Positions 1 to 9,600 of a DNA stretch of 64,000 nucleotides are shown piece after piece. Numbering within the stretch: the stretch's first letter is position 1; each line of letters opens with the position of its first letter. The notes under the pieces were generated by a model that was not told the origin of the DNA, searched no databases, and worked only from the letters and a program-made list of their open reading frames with translations. Location of the stretch: positions 602,286 through 666,285 of the forward strand of contig CAVYHJ010000003.1 of NCBI GenBank assembly GCA_963768165.1, read 5' to 3'. This DNA comes from CAVYHJ01 sp963768165 [NCBI: uncultured bacterium]. Lineage in GTDB: Bacteria; UBP4; UBA4092. A program made the position numbers and the translations under genes.

Positions 1-290
1 TCGTTTCAGGGTCATTTGATTCCTTGGGGATTGTCTTGGTAGCGGCGTATGGAGTGCAATCGAATGGACAGCAAGCCATTGCCTTGGCACCCAGCGATTT
101 GGTAGCGGCGGCTGGAGTTGGCATTCTCACTCCCGGATTATATCAGACGGTGGGAGCTGGAATAAGTCCCTATTATCAATTCCAATTTGGTGTTCGTTCC
201 GATGTTCCAGGCGTCTTAGCCATCAGTGGAGTGGATTTTGATCATGACCAGGACGACCCCAACTTTGGGGACGCTGCGCTATTCCCGTAA
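1..290 (+). CDS. C-terminal fragment of a large secreted protein, paralogue of the PKD-repeat protein at 6681
   Basis: The reading frame is open from the left edge (codons in phase with base 3) to a TAA at 288-290, so the gene starts outside the window. The TTG at 24 is only an internal codon. The visible residues align without gaps to the last 95 or so residues of the 2191-residue PKD protein ending at 13256. Shared blocks include SGSFDSL/TGSFDSL, YYQFQFG and VDFD-D--DPN-GD, and more than half of positions are identical by eye. The domain is probably the second jelly-roll, carbohydrate-binding-like module of that family, so the protein is likely exported. No enzyme motif is visible. A strong terminator follows 31 bases downstream. 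Confidence 0.8.
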   Translation, partial: VSGSFDSLGIVLVAAYGVQSNGQQAIALAPSDLVAAAGVGILTPGLYQTVGAGISPYYQFQFGVRSDVPGVLAISGVDFDHDQDDPNFGDAALFP

Positions 291-320
291 TTTCATTCAT
301 TATTGTTACTACTCTCTCAA

Positions 321-356
321 GGCAGGTGATGAATATTTATCACCTGCCTTTTTATT
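321..356 (+). terminator. Rho-independent terminator
   Basis: There is a perfect 10-bp stem (321-330 with 339-348), an 8-base loop and a run of T from 349. It sits just after the stop codon at 290 and would end the transcript of the partial gene. Confidence 0.9.
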
Positions 357-478
357 TGAATCGTAAGACAAAATGACAATAGATAATTAATGTGCTAGAA
401 TCCTTGAAAAGATTGAGAAGAAAGACTCATGTAAATATTTTGAATCCTAATGCATAGAAAGTTTTTTGAGGGCGAGAT

Positions 479-3319
479 ATGACAAAAAAACAATTTTATC
501 TATTTCTAATTTTATCTATCATATCTATTTCGATTGGATGGGGTCAAGGAACCTATTATGACAATATTTCCACCTCCAGCCCCACCTTTATTTCTGATTT
601 GCAAACCTTAATCCGCAGTCCGTATAACCGAATAACCTACGGCGATTATCAAAATACGATGATTCCGTATTATGAATCCTATCAGATCAGCAGTACCCAA
701 AGGGCTGTCCAATGTGTGTATTCCAGTTATATTTATACCTATACCCCACCCTTTGCTTGGGGGAGCATCATGAGTCGGGAACATACTTGGTGTCAAAGTT
801 GGATGCCCGACGGAGCACCCACGAGCGCGGACAATTATTCCGACCAGCATCATTTATTTCCGGTCAATCAACCTAACGCGAACGATACCCGGAGTAATCA
901 TCCCCTGGGTAAAGTGGTTAATATCACCAAAACATTTATGGATTGTAAATTGGGAACGGATTCGTCCGGCATCACCGTGTTTGAACCCCGTGACCGGCAA
1001 AAAGGGGATTCTGCCAGAGCCTTGCTGTATATGTCAGTCCGATATAACGGGGTGAACGGGTATGACTGGACATTCACCGCATTGAGTACATATTTGGTGA
1101 CTCATTCGGAAGGGCCGGAAAGCGTAGAGCAATTAATCCAATGGCATAAACAAGACCCTCCTGATAAATGGGAAGTGGACAGAAATACGTATGTACAATC
1201 TACACAATTAAATCGCAATCCTTTTGTAGACCATCCGGAATATGTTAATTATATTAATTTTTGGAATTTGAGCGCGTTAAATCCCGTGTTTGCGGCGGAA
1301 CCCAGTAATTCCGTAACCAACTTTGGTGCGGGTGCGGTTACTAATAATTCCATTCAATTGACCTGGACCAACGCGACCGGTTCCCAACTCCCATCCGGTT
1401 ATCTCTTGATAGGATACAATTTTAACGATTATATTATTCCAATGGATGGAGTAACCTATTCGGATAGCAGCAATCTTTCCACAGGGACGACCTTAATTAA
1501 TATTTCCTATCCTACCACCAGTTATACCTTTACCGGACTTAATCCCGGTTCGCCTTATTACTTCCGGGTTTATTCCTATAACGGGACAAATACCACGATT
1601 AATTATTTGATTACCGGAACAATCCCCTCCGCTGTGGTCACCACCAGTATCGGGACACTGGCAACCGAACCTACAAATTACGCGACGAATTTCAGCATCT
1701 ATTCTGTGTCCAACTCTTCCCTCTCGTTAAGTTGGACGGATGCGGCGGCAGGCGCTCAAGCCCCTTCCGGGTATCTTTTACTGGCTAACAATAACGATTT
1801 ATTTACAGACCCCATAGATGGACTTACTTATTCAGACAACTCCAATCTGGCAAATGGGAATGCCGTAATTAATATTTCCTATCCATCCTCTGGCGCTTTT
1901 ACCTTTTCGGGATTATCTTCCAACACCAATTATTATTTCAAGCTCTATTCCTATAACGGGCTCACGACTCAGACAAATTATAAAACCGATGGAATAGTAC
2001 CTTATACATTTGGGATCACTCAATTATCACCGAATGTACTAACCTTTGACCCGACTAATATTACAGTATCCTATGCCACAGGAAATGCTCAAATTGTCTA
2101 CTTGGGAGACCCGAATCCGACGCAACATGGGTTTGTCTGGGATACCAATTCAGGGCCAACGGTTGGTTTAATAACCCAAACTCAGGATGGGCCTGTCTCC
2201 ACTGTCGGGGTGTTTACCAGTTCAATCACTGGCTTGTCTCCCCAAACCCTTTATTATCTTCGGGCCTATGCCATCAATACCGTCGGCACCAGTTATGGGA
2301 ATGAAGTCAATTTCTACACCTTGGCCAATGAACCGGTAAACCATGTATCCTCATTTATCGCCACAGCTATTTCCCAATCCCAGATTAATCTCTCGTGGAC
2401 AACCACGGCTTCCAGCGGTTATCTTATTCTTCAAAAAACTGTTTCCAGTCCGACAGTAACACCTACCGACGGTAATTCGTATGGTGTGGGGGATAGCATC
2501 GGAGATGCCCAGGTCGCGGCGGTGATTACCAATGGGAGTACTTCGACTCAATCCATTATAGGTCTGATTTCCGAAACGCTTTATTATTTTTCTATAATGC
2601 CGTTTAACTATGACGGCACTAATCCTGATACCTATAATTACCTAACGACAGCGGTCATTCCCACTTCTTATGCCACTACGTTATCCCTTCCCGTCATCGT
2701 AAATGAATTTTCTCAAGGGGCATCTGGTGCTAAAGAATGGGTAGAACTCTTGGTAACCCAAAATAATTTTAATTTGCAGGGTTATAAAATGACGGACGGC
2801 AATGGTTCCTTATCCATCACTCTTTCCGGGAGCGGATTTACTACCATGCAAGCAGGCTCTTTGATTGTTTTATACAATGGGGGAGATGTAGACGCTGGAA
2901 TAACGCCAGATTTAACTTATAACGGTACTTCCGACTGGACTTTACAAATCTCTTCTCTCAACAATAGTGGAACTTATGCGCTTACCAGAACTACTGGATG
3001 GACTAATACAACCGGTGCGTTTGGTAACACTACGAATACCGATGGGCCACAATTGTATGATGCCTTTAACAACCAAGTCTTCTTATTCCCGTCATCGGCT
3101 TATCCGGGTGCCGCACAATATTCCGCCTATACGGGTAATACGGTTTCAGGTGCTACGATTGGTTCCAATTGGGTCAAAGGTACCGATTCTTCGGGTTCCA
3201 CTCCCGCTCTCCCCAATGGCGGAGCTAATACAACTTGGATAAATTCTCTACGGGGATTAACTCCGGTGGAATTGTGGGAACTTGAAGCAACGAAATCTGA
3301 AAATAATTTCTATAATTAA
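479..3319 (+). CDS. Secreted endonuclease I (EndA-type) with FN3-like and lamin-tail domains
   Basis: A signal peptide (about residues 1-22) leads into an endonuclease I domain (about 22-265). It carries the family signatures SREHTW (99-104), DQHHLFP (122-128) and FEPRD (168-172), and ends in an NRNPFVDHPE block. Members are non-specific, metal-dependent DNases/RNases secreted to degrade extracellular nucleic acid. Behind it lie about four FN3-like repeats (roughly 285-735) and a lamin-tail-like domain (about 737-880, starting VNEFSQG). This is the usual architecture of multidomain secreted nucleases in FCB-group bacteria. A GAGGG ribosome site lies just upstream of the ATG. The end of the protein (WELEATKSENNFYN) does not look like a type IX sorting domain, so the export or anchoring route is unknown. 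The gene stands alone between two terminators. Confidence 0.88.
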   Translation: MTKKQFYLFLILSIISISIGWGQGTYYDNISTSSPTFISDLQTLIRSPYNRITYGDYQNTMIPYYESYQISSTQRAVQCVYSSYIYTYTPPFAWGSIMSREHTWCQSWMPDGAPTSADNYSDQHHLFPVNQPNANDTRSNHPLGKVVNITKTFMDCKLGTDSSGITVFEPRDRQKGDSARALLYMSVRYNGVNGYDWTFTALSTYLVTHSEGPESVEQLIQWHKQDPPDKWEVDRNTYVQSTQLNRNPFVDHPEYVNYINFWNLSALNPVFAAEPSNSVTNFGAGAVTNNSIQLTWTNATGSQLPSGYLLIGYNFNDYIIPMDGVTYSDSSNLSTGTTLINISYPTTSYTFTGLNPGSPYYFRVYSYNGTNTTINYLITGTIPSAVVTTSIGTLATEPTNYATNFSIYSVSNSSLSLSWTDAAAGAQAPSGYLLLANNNDLFTDPIDGLTYSDNSNLANGNAVINISYPSSGAFTFSGLSSNTNYYFKLYSYNGLTTQTNYKTDGIVPYTFGITQLSPNVLTFDPTNITVSYATGNAQIVYLGDPNPTQHGFVWDTNSGPTVGLITQTQDGPVSTVGVFTSSITGLSPQTLYYLRAYAINTVGTSYGNEVNFYTLANEPVNHVSSFIATAISQSQINLSWTTTASSGYLILQKTVSSPTVTPTDGNSYGVGDSIGDAQVAAVITNGSTSTQSIIGLISETLYYFSIMPFNYDGTNPDTYNYLTTAVIPTSYATTLSLPVIVNEFSQGASGAKEWVELLVTQNNFNLQGYKMTDGNGSLSITLSGSGFTTMQAGSLIVLYNGGDVDAGITPDLTYNGTSDWTLQISSLNNSGTYALTRTTGWTNTTGAFGNTTNTDGPQLYDAFNNQVFLFPSSAYPGAAQYSAYTGNTVSGATIGSNWVKGTDSSGSTPALPNGGANTTWINSLRGLTPVELWELEATKSENNFYN

Positions 3320-3345
3320 AAAACTATAAATAATTTATTTTGAAA

Positions 3346-3387
3346 GCATCAGGAATAGTATTCTTTACTATTCCTGACGCTTTTTTT
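3346..3387 (+). terminator. Terminator after the nuclease gene
   Basis: A 15-bp stem (3346-3360 with 3366-3380, one non-Watson-Crick pair) with a 5-base loop is followed by seven T. It separates the plus-strand nuclease gene from the convergent gene ending at 3389. The hairpin may also work in the opposite direction, but there the U-run is weak. Confidence 0.88.
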
Positions 3388-3388
3388 A

Positions 3389-4993
3389 TTACGTTATCGA
3401 GGGTGTAGTTGGAGGTGGCGTTGGAGGATTTGGCGGAACCGGTGAGGGTGTAGGGGGAATTGTAGGTACATGCGGACCATTGGCCTTCCCAAATTTTGTC
3501 ATAATTACAGCACCAAACCCCGCGGTTACTAAAACAAACGCAACAATAAAACCTAGGAATGGAATTAATCTCACCAGTCCTATAACAACAACTCCAAGAA
3601 CAACCAGGGCAACAATGGATTTGATATTCCAGTTAAAAGAATGATTGATTTTGGTTCCCAGCAGTAATCCAATAGCCGTGTGTCCTACCAACCAGGCAAT
3701 AATCACGAGGACTATCCACACGGGAATTAATGGAATACCGATACAAGTAAACAAGAGCAACAGGCCTATCGGTATTGTCAATATCAACCCCAGACATCCT
3801 ATTCCAAAAGATTGTCCGGGGGTATCATTGATAGTATTAGCAATACGTTGAATACGGTCGGGTACCAATACCGCAATTAATATCGCAAGACATATAAATA
3901 AAACCAAGGACATCAATCCAAGAATTGCAACCAAGGGAAACAAACCAAACCCTCGAATTAAGTTATGGTTATGTGTATAGGATCTCCCAAACAAATTACC
4001 AAAATTCGGATGAAATCCTGAGGCAACAGAAACCCTTTGACCTTTAACAATGGCACTCGGATCGATATCCTCACTTCCCCCGACAGTGACCACGTCCCCG
4101 TTGACCTGAGCGGTACTACTGAGCGTGACGGTACCACCGATAGAGACCACATCACCCGTAACTCGTCCGTCCACGGTAATATTTCCTCCAATGGATACCG
4201 CATCCCCATCTACAGATTCGTTGGTATGTATATAAATACTCTGGCCTATTTGTACCCTATCTCGTTGGTGATTCGTATAGCTGGCTTCATCACGAATATT
4301 TCCAGGTTTCACACCATAACTTAATTCGACAGGTCCTTCATAAATCCCGCCTTTGCCACGAATATCGCACACCCGCACTGCCAACACATTTTCTTTACTG
4401 GCTTTTATTTTTTGTGGGGGAATGGCATAGAGCCGATTTTCATTATAGGAAGTATAAGGTATATTATTTTCACCTTCATTTTCCTCCCCAATATGTCCCA
4501 CCAATTCACCATTCCAATAAGTCCAATCCAGATCGTCTACTTTACCCAATTGCAGAAAAACTGTATTATTTGTCCAAGTCGCAGGTATTTTGATAGTCTT
4601 CCGATACCAGGCATAGCCGCTATAAGGATTGTTAAAATCATCCCTCGTCCAGTTTGGATTATTGGTTGTAATTCCCTGGTCTTCCCAGTAGGAGGGCACA
4701 TTAATTTCTTTCCATTTGGAATCATTAAACTTTGCTTCATTCCATTTTTTGTTCAAGCCATTGTTTTCCGGATCAATCTGGAATTTCCATTTTCCTTCCA
4801 AAGACAACGAATCTTTATTTCCCGAAAGAGCCGGGGATTGGGGTGTTGCAGGTGTTATAGTTGTCGCCAGCGCAGTCGATTGAGTAGATATCGCGGGCGC
4901 AACTTGTTTGGCATTGACTTGCAAGAGAATCGCAAAAAATAACACGATTCCCATGACCAACCAGAGTTTTATATCGAAATGTTGTTTATTCAT
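3389..4993 (-). CDS. Membrane protein with GH2-type sugar-binding fold, bactofilin-like repeats and a multi-pass C-terminal region
   Basis: An N-terminal signal/anchor segment (about 12-28) is followed by a jelly-roll resembling the sugar-binding domain of family 2 glycosidases (about 55-225, with GKWKFQID, PSYWEDQG and YAWYRK). No GH2 catalytic domain follows, so this is not an enzyme of that family. Residues 245-325 are short hexapeptide-like repeats (GGNITVDG, GGTVTLSS, VNGDVVTVGG) like those of bactofilins and polymer-forming proteins. Several hydrophobic segments follow (about 345-490), then a Pro/Thr-rich tail. The gene is 17 bases downstream of the anti-sigma gene at 5011, so it is probably the third gene of the sigma operon. 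A role in envelope structure under ECF control is inference. The combination of a sugar-binding fold with a bactofilin-like membrane module is unusual. Confidence 0.7.
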   Translation of the reverse strand: MNKQHFDIKLWLVMGIVLFFAILLQVNAKQVAPAISTQSTALATTITPATPQSPALSGNKDSLSLEGKWKFQIDPENNGLNKKWNEAKFNDSKWKEINVPSYWEDQGITTNNPNWTRDDFNNPYSGYAWYRKTIKIPATWTNNTVFLQLGKVDDLDWTYWNGELVGHIGEENEGENNIPYTSYNENRLYAIPPQKIKASKENVLAVRVCDIRGKGGIYEGPVELSYGVKPGNIRDEASYTNHQRDRVQIGQSIYIHTNESVDGDAVSIGGNITVDGRVTGDVVSIGGTVTLSSTAQVNGDVVTVGGSEDIDPSAIVKGQRVSVASGFHPNFGNLFGRSYTHNHNLIRGFGLFPLVAILGLMSLVLFICLAILIAVLVPDRIQRIANTINDTPGQSFGIGCLGLILTIPIGLLLLFTCIGIPLIPVWIVLVIIAWLVGHTAIGLLLGTKINHSFNWNIKSIVALVVLGVVVIGLVRLIPFLGFIVAFVLVTAGFGAVIMTKFGKANGPHVPTIPPTPSPVPPNPPTPPPTTPSIT

Positions 4994-5010
4994 AATTTTC
5001 TCCTTTTCTG

Positions 5011-5592
5011 TTATGCGAATAATAGATTGTTTGATTTTTGTTTACGTACGTACCAGTACATTGTTCCAGCTAGAATTAATATGATTTCAATCATCCAAAT
5101 ATTCCAGAGAGTGGGTAAACTATATTTTATAAATAAATCTGCGACAATCCATAATTCCGAAGCCCATTCACATATTTTTATCAATCCAGTGGTCATAAAA
5201 ATTAGGGTATTGGAGAGTTTTTCTGTCCAGTGAATAGTCGCCCAGTCACTCCCTTCGTATAATAAATAAAGATAATACCCGCTTCCGCCAATCAAAATGG
5301 ACCCTAGCGCATAAGCGAATCCAAGTTCCGGAATCCAATGTCGCAGCATATCCCATAATGTAACGGGAGAAGATTGTGTCTGCACCCGGTTCATGACTTG
5401 AGATGTAAAATCTACGGGCGGGTCGAGTTCGGGAATGGATTGTAATGCGGAAACCAATTCGTTGAGTTCCTTCAATTCATTGGCACAAACAACGCACTTC
5501 GTGAGATGGGACTGAATTTCGTTCTTCTCGGATGAAGTCACTAGACCTTCCAGAAAATCCTGTAACTTGCTTTTGATTTCCTCATGCGTCAT
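5011..5592 (-). CDS. Zinc-finger anti-sigma factor, membrane-bound
   Basis: The N-terminus has the zf-HC2 pattern H-x3-C-x2-C (HLTKCVVC, about residues 29-36) of ZAS-type anti-sigma factors, which bind the cognate ECF sigma factor. Two to three hydrophobic stretches follow (about 90-115, 125-150 and 160-185), so the protein is anchored in the inner membrane with little periplasmic material. The start codon overlaps the sigma stop by four bases (ATGA), implying translational coupling. The signal it senses cannot be deduced, because there is no large sensor domain. Confidence 0.85.
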   Translation of the reverse strand: MTHEEIKSKLQDFLEGLVTSSEKNEIQSHLTKCVVCANELKELNELVSALQSIPELDPPVDFTSQVMNRVQTQSSPVTLWDMLRHWIPELGFAYALGSILIGGSGYYLYLLYEGSDWATIHWTEKLSNTLIFMTTGLIKICEWASELWIVADLFIKYSLPTLWNIWMIEIILILAGTMYWYVRKQKSNNLLFA

Positions 5593-6185
5593 GAGGCAAA
5601 CTCCTTTAATTTGTCTTTCATTATGTTGCGCGCACGGTATAAATTCGTCTTGACCGTACCGAGGGGCATACGCAATATTTGCGCGATTTCTTCCAATTGC
5701 AATTCTTCGATATGCCGCAAGACAATAACTGTTTTATAGGGTTCCGGTAAACTTTGAATCATTTGCTCAATCCGTTCCCCTTTTTGTTTTTCTATTAGTA
5801 GAGTTCGTGCGTTGGGGGAAGGATCTGCCCATTCTCTTTGCAGGCTGTCTCCCGAATCATCTTCGATTTCCTGATTCATGGAAATCTGGGGATGTCGCGA
5901 TTTTTTCCTCAATTGGTCAATGCTCAGATTTTGGGCAATCCGGAATAGCCAGGATTTAAAAGAATATTGCGGATTAAAACTTTGTAATGATTGATACGCT
6001 TTCACGAAAGCCTCCTGGGCAATGTCTTGGGCATCTTCAGCATTTCCCGATAAGCGATAAGCAAGGTTATAGATGGGTTTTTGATAACGATTGACCAGTA
6101 TTTCATAGGAGTTGGACTCTCCAGACAAGCATTGCTTGATAATATCTGTATCATTTAACTCCACTCCATTCGTTTCAATCTGCAT
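5589..6185 (-). CDS. ECF-type RNA polymerase sigma factor
   Basis: Region 2 is clear (YRLSGNAEDAQDIAQEAFVKAY, then FKSWLFRIAQN), as is region 4 (LPEPYKTVIVLRHIEELQLEEIA with the helix-turn-helix LGTVKTNLYRAR). The frame is open up to a GTG at 6233. I choose ATG 6185 because an ECF-like promoter (TGAAAC at 6227-6232, CGTAGT at 6204-6209) lies inside the longer version. Transcripts from it could not encode the GTG or easily the ATG at 6203. ATG 6185 also has GGAATGAGACA just before it. The protein would then be 198 residues, normal for the family. The last four bases overlap the anti-sigma gene. Autoregulation is inferred from the promoter position. Confidence 0.88.
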   Translation of the reverse strand: MQIETNGVELNDTDIIKQCLSGESNSYEILVNRYQKPIYNLAYRLSGNAEDAQDIAQEAFVKAYQSLQSFNPQYSFKSWLFRIAQNLSIDQLRKKSRHPQISMNQEIEDDSGDSLQREWADPSPNARTLLIEKQKGERIEQMIQSLPEPYKTVIVLRHIEELQLEEIAQILRMPLGTVKTNLYRARNIMKDKLKEFAS

Positions 6186-6203
6186 TGTCTCATTCCAATC
6201 CAT

Positions 6204-6232
6204 ACTACGTTTATCTGGTGATAATAGTTTCA
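6204..6232 (-). promoter_or_regulatory. ECF-type promoter of the sigma operon (TGAAAC-N17-CGTAGT)
   Basis: On the minus strand TGAAAC (6232-6227) is followed after exactly 17 bases by CGTAGT (6209-6204). The same two hexamers at the same spacing occur upstream of the genes starting at 62261 and 62959. An AAC-containing -35 box and a CGT-containing -10 box are typical of ECF promoters. Which sigma factor uses it is inference. Its position before the sigma gene suggests self-activation. Confidence 0.65.
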
Positions 6233-6578
6233 CTTTTTTAAAAAAACGTCAAGAACTGCCAGAATATACTACCTGTGGCAACTTTATATACTCTATATTG
6301 AGGGAATCTTATGTATATATATATATAACCTTATGTATATATAACTGCTTTATTGATTTATACGGAGACTACGTAAGATACCAGAGATCAAAATCAAGAT
6401 AACAGCAAAACATTGAAAAATCCCAGAAAAAATATGATATTTCATAAATTTGGGATAGCAAAGATACCAACATAGTTCAATGAGAGTTAGTACGGCGTTG
6501 AAAGGGAGACAATAGGGAGTTAAATAGACCCATAATCGGAACGGTTACTACTTTAAAATTATTTTAAAATAGAAAAAC
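6233..6578. other. AT-rich divergent intergenic region
   Basis: About 350 bases separate the sigma operon (minus) from the PKD protein gene (plus). The stretch holds an alternating TA tract around 6312-6342 and no open frame with a ribosome site on either strand. Apart from the promoters listed at its two ends I see no further structure. Confidence 0.5.
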
Positions 6579-6605
6579 TTGACAACAAGAAAAAAATGGT
6601 ATAAA
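6579..6605 (+). promoter_or_regulatory. Candidate sigma-70 promoter of the PKD-repeat gene
   Basis: A perfect TTGACA (6579-6584) is followed after 15 bases by TATAAA (6600-6605). The spacing is short, so activity is uncertain. The leader to the ATG at 6681 would be about 70 bases. Confidence 0.45.
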
Positions 6606-6680
6606 TTAATTATTGAGGTTTTTTAATCCCCAAAAATAAGAGTAAAACTGTTTTAACCCATGAAAGGGAGGAGTCCGTGT

Positions 6681-9600
6681 ATGTACAGCAATAACTATTT
6701 TTGTTGGAGATTTATTGACCGTTTTCTTGTGAAAATGTGTCTGTTGTTTTTGTTTGTTTTTACGATTCAAAGTGCGAGGTTGTTCGCTTGGGATACGATT
6801 AATGGGGTGGCGATATGTACCGCCAGTGGAAATCAAATGTATCCTCAGTTGGTTGGGGATGGTGCTCAAGGCGCGATTATTACGTGGCAGGATGCACGCG
6901 GATCGAATGATGATATTTACGCGCAACGGGTGGATCTCAATGGAAACAATCTTTGGACATTAAACGGGAATGCGATTTGTACAGTGGGTGGAAACCAGAC
7001 TGTACCGCAGTTAGTCTCCGATGGAAGTGGTGGAGCCATTATTGTTTGGCAGGATGACAGGGGATCGAGTAACGATATTTATGCCCAAAGAGTAGATGGA
7101 AACGGTTCGACATTATGGACACTCAATGGAGTTGCTATCTGTACCGCTAGTGGAAATCAGACGGTTCCACAAATTGCCACAGACGGGTCAGGGGGAGCCA
7201 TTATTACCTGGCAGGACGCCCGGGGTACTAATGATATTTATGCCCAACGAGTAGACGGTAATGGCAATACTTTATGGACTGTAAATGGAGTGGCTATTTG
7301 TACAGCTGCTTCAAATCAAACTATTCCTCAGATTATTGCCGATGGAAACGGCGGAGCGATTATTGCTTGGCAGGATACTCGAAATGGAGCTACTAATAGT
7401 GATATTTATGCTCAAGATGTGAATGGAAATGGTGCGACATTATGGACTCTCAATGGTGTGGCTATTTGTACCGCCAGTGGTAACCAGACGGTGGTTCAAT
7501 TGGTATCCAATGGAGCCAATGGGGCGGTTCTCACCTGGCAAGACTCTCGAAATGCAGGCACTAACAATGATATTTACGCACAACAAATAGATAATACTGG
7601 AACCGTTCTTTGGACAATAAATGGAGTCGCTATTTGTACGGCTACAGGAGCTCAAGATGTACCGGAGATTTGTACGGATGGGTTGGGCGGAGCCATCATT
7701 TCTTGGGAAGATAGTCGGAATGCAGCAAACTCAGTTGATTTATACGCTCAAAGAGTCAATTCTGCAGGAAGTACATTATGGACAGTCAATGGCAACGTCG
7801 TAGTGAGTACAACAGGTCTTCAGCATGAACATAAATCAGCTCCTAACGGATCGAATGGAGCAACCTTTGTGTGGGATGATCACCGGGTTACCGGACAAGA
7901 ATGGATTTATTGCCAGAGTTTTGACAGTACCGGATTTGCCTCTTGTGGTGACAATGGAATATCTATTTCAACAGTCGGCGCCCATGATAATGCTCAAATT
8001 ATTGATACAGGTAATGGTAATGCTATTTTTGTATGGGATGACCAGCGTTCAGGAAACCATGACATTTACGCGCAGTCTTTTTATAACCCCTGTCAAATTA
8101 CACCTCCAGCACCCAATGCTGGCTTCTATGGCAGTCCAACCAGTGGGTATGGGGTATTAACCGTCAATTTCGTAGATACCTCAGCGAATGCGCCAACTTC
8201 ATGGGCGTGGGACTTTGGTGACGGAAATACAGATACGACTCAAAATCCAACACATATATATGGTACAGTATCAGCACCAACTTCATATAGTGTGCAGTTA
8301 ATAGCCAGTAATTCTTTTGGAACAACGACCGCCATTTATGTCAATTATATTTATGTGACAGAGCCTGCACCGGGTCAAAACGGAACGGGATTAGGTTTCT
8401 ATGGAACCCCGACCAGTGGATATGGACCGTTGACCGTGAATTTCCAGGATACGACAGGCGGTAATCCGACCTCTTGGTCATGGGATTTTGGTGATGGTGG
8501 AACAGATACAACCAATAATCCTGCTCCATCATATCAATATGCCGCGGTAGCAACACCAACAACCTATACAGTCACATTGGTTGTTAGTAACGCCTATGGC
8601 AGTACGACGATTATTAATACCAATTACATATATATTACCGAACCGGCTCCAGGTGGAAATGGGACCGGATTAGGATTTACGGGTTCACCCACCACTGGTA
8701 TTGGTCCATTAACTGTGAATTTCCAGGATACCACAGGCGGTAGTCCAACCTCGTGGTCATGGGATTTTGGTGATGGTGGAACGGATACAACCAATAACCC
8801 TGCTCCTTCATATCAATATGCCGCGGTAACGACACCGACATCCTATACAGTTACCCTGATAGTTGGAAACACTTTTGGTTCTAATACCATCAGCTATCCT
8901 AATTACATTACTGTGACCGAGCCAGTACCGGGAGGAAATGGTACCGGATTAGGATTTACAGGTTCACCCACTAGTGGTATTGGTCCATTAAATGTAAATT
9001 TCCAGGATACCACAGGTGGAGCCCCAACTTCATGGGCTTGGGACTTTGGTGATGGTGGAATGGATACGACCAATAATCCTTCACCTTCCCATCAATATGC
9101 GCCTGTAGTTGCACCAACCTTTTATACTGTGACGTTGATCCTAGGTAATGCATATGGGACAACCACGGTAAGCTATGTGAACTATATCTATGTAACAGAG
9201 CCGGATACTCTTAGCGCAGGATTTTACGGAACACCGACAGCAGGTTCTACACCGTTTAATGTGACTTTTGTAGATACTTCTGCTAACAATCCAACCAGTT
9301 GGTTATGGAATTTCGGAGACGGTAATACAGATACTACCCAAAATCCCGTTCATACGTATGGAACAGTGGGTGCGCCGACTACCTATACGGTTCAACTGAT
9401 TGTGAGCAATGTTTTTGGCAGCAGTACCGCGATATACAACAATTATATTTATGCGATTCCACCGACCTTGCCGATAGCTGGATTCTATGGAAATCCAACA
9501 GCGGGTTCCAGTCCATTCAATGTGAGTTTTGTGGATACTTCGGCGAATTATCCCGTTACATGGAATTGGGATTTCGGGGATGGGAATACGGATACGACCC

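Noticed and set aside
3240-3319. Type IX secretion sorting domain at the end of the nuclease
   Set aside because: The end lacks the Ig-like beta-strand pattern with conserved Gly and terminal Lys; no Por genes are in the window.
6312-6342. TA-rich tract as a possible replication origin
   Set aside because: It is short, has no DnaA-box cluster and no dnaA/dnaN neighbours.
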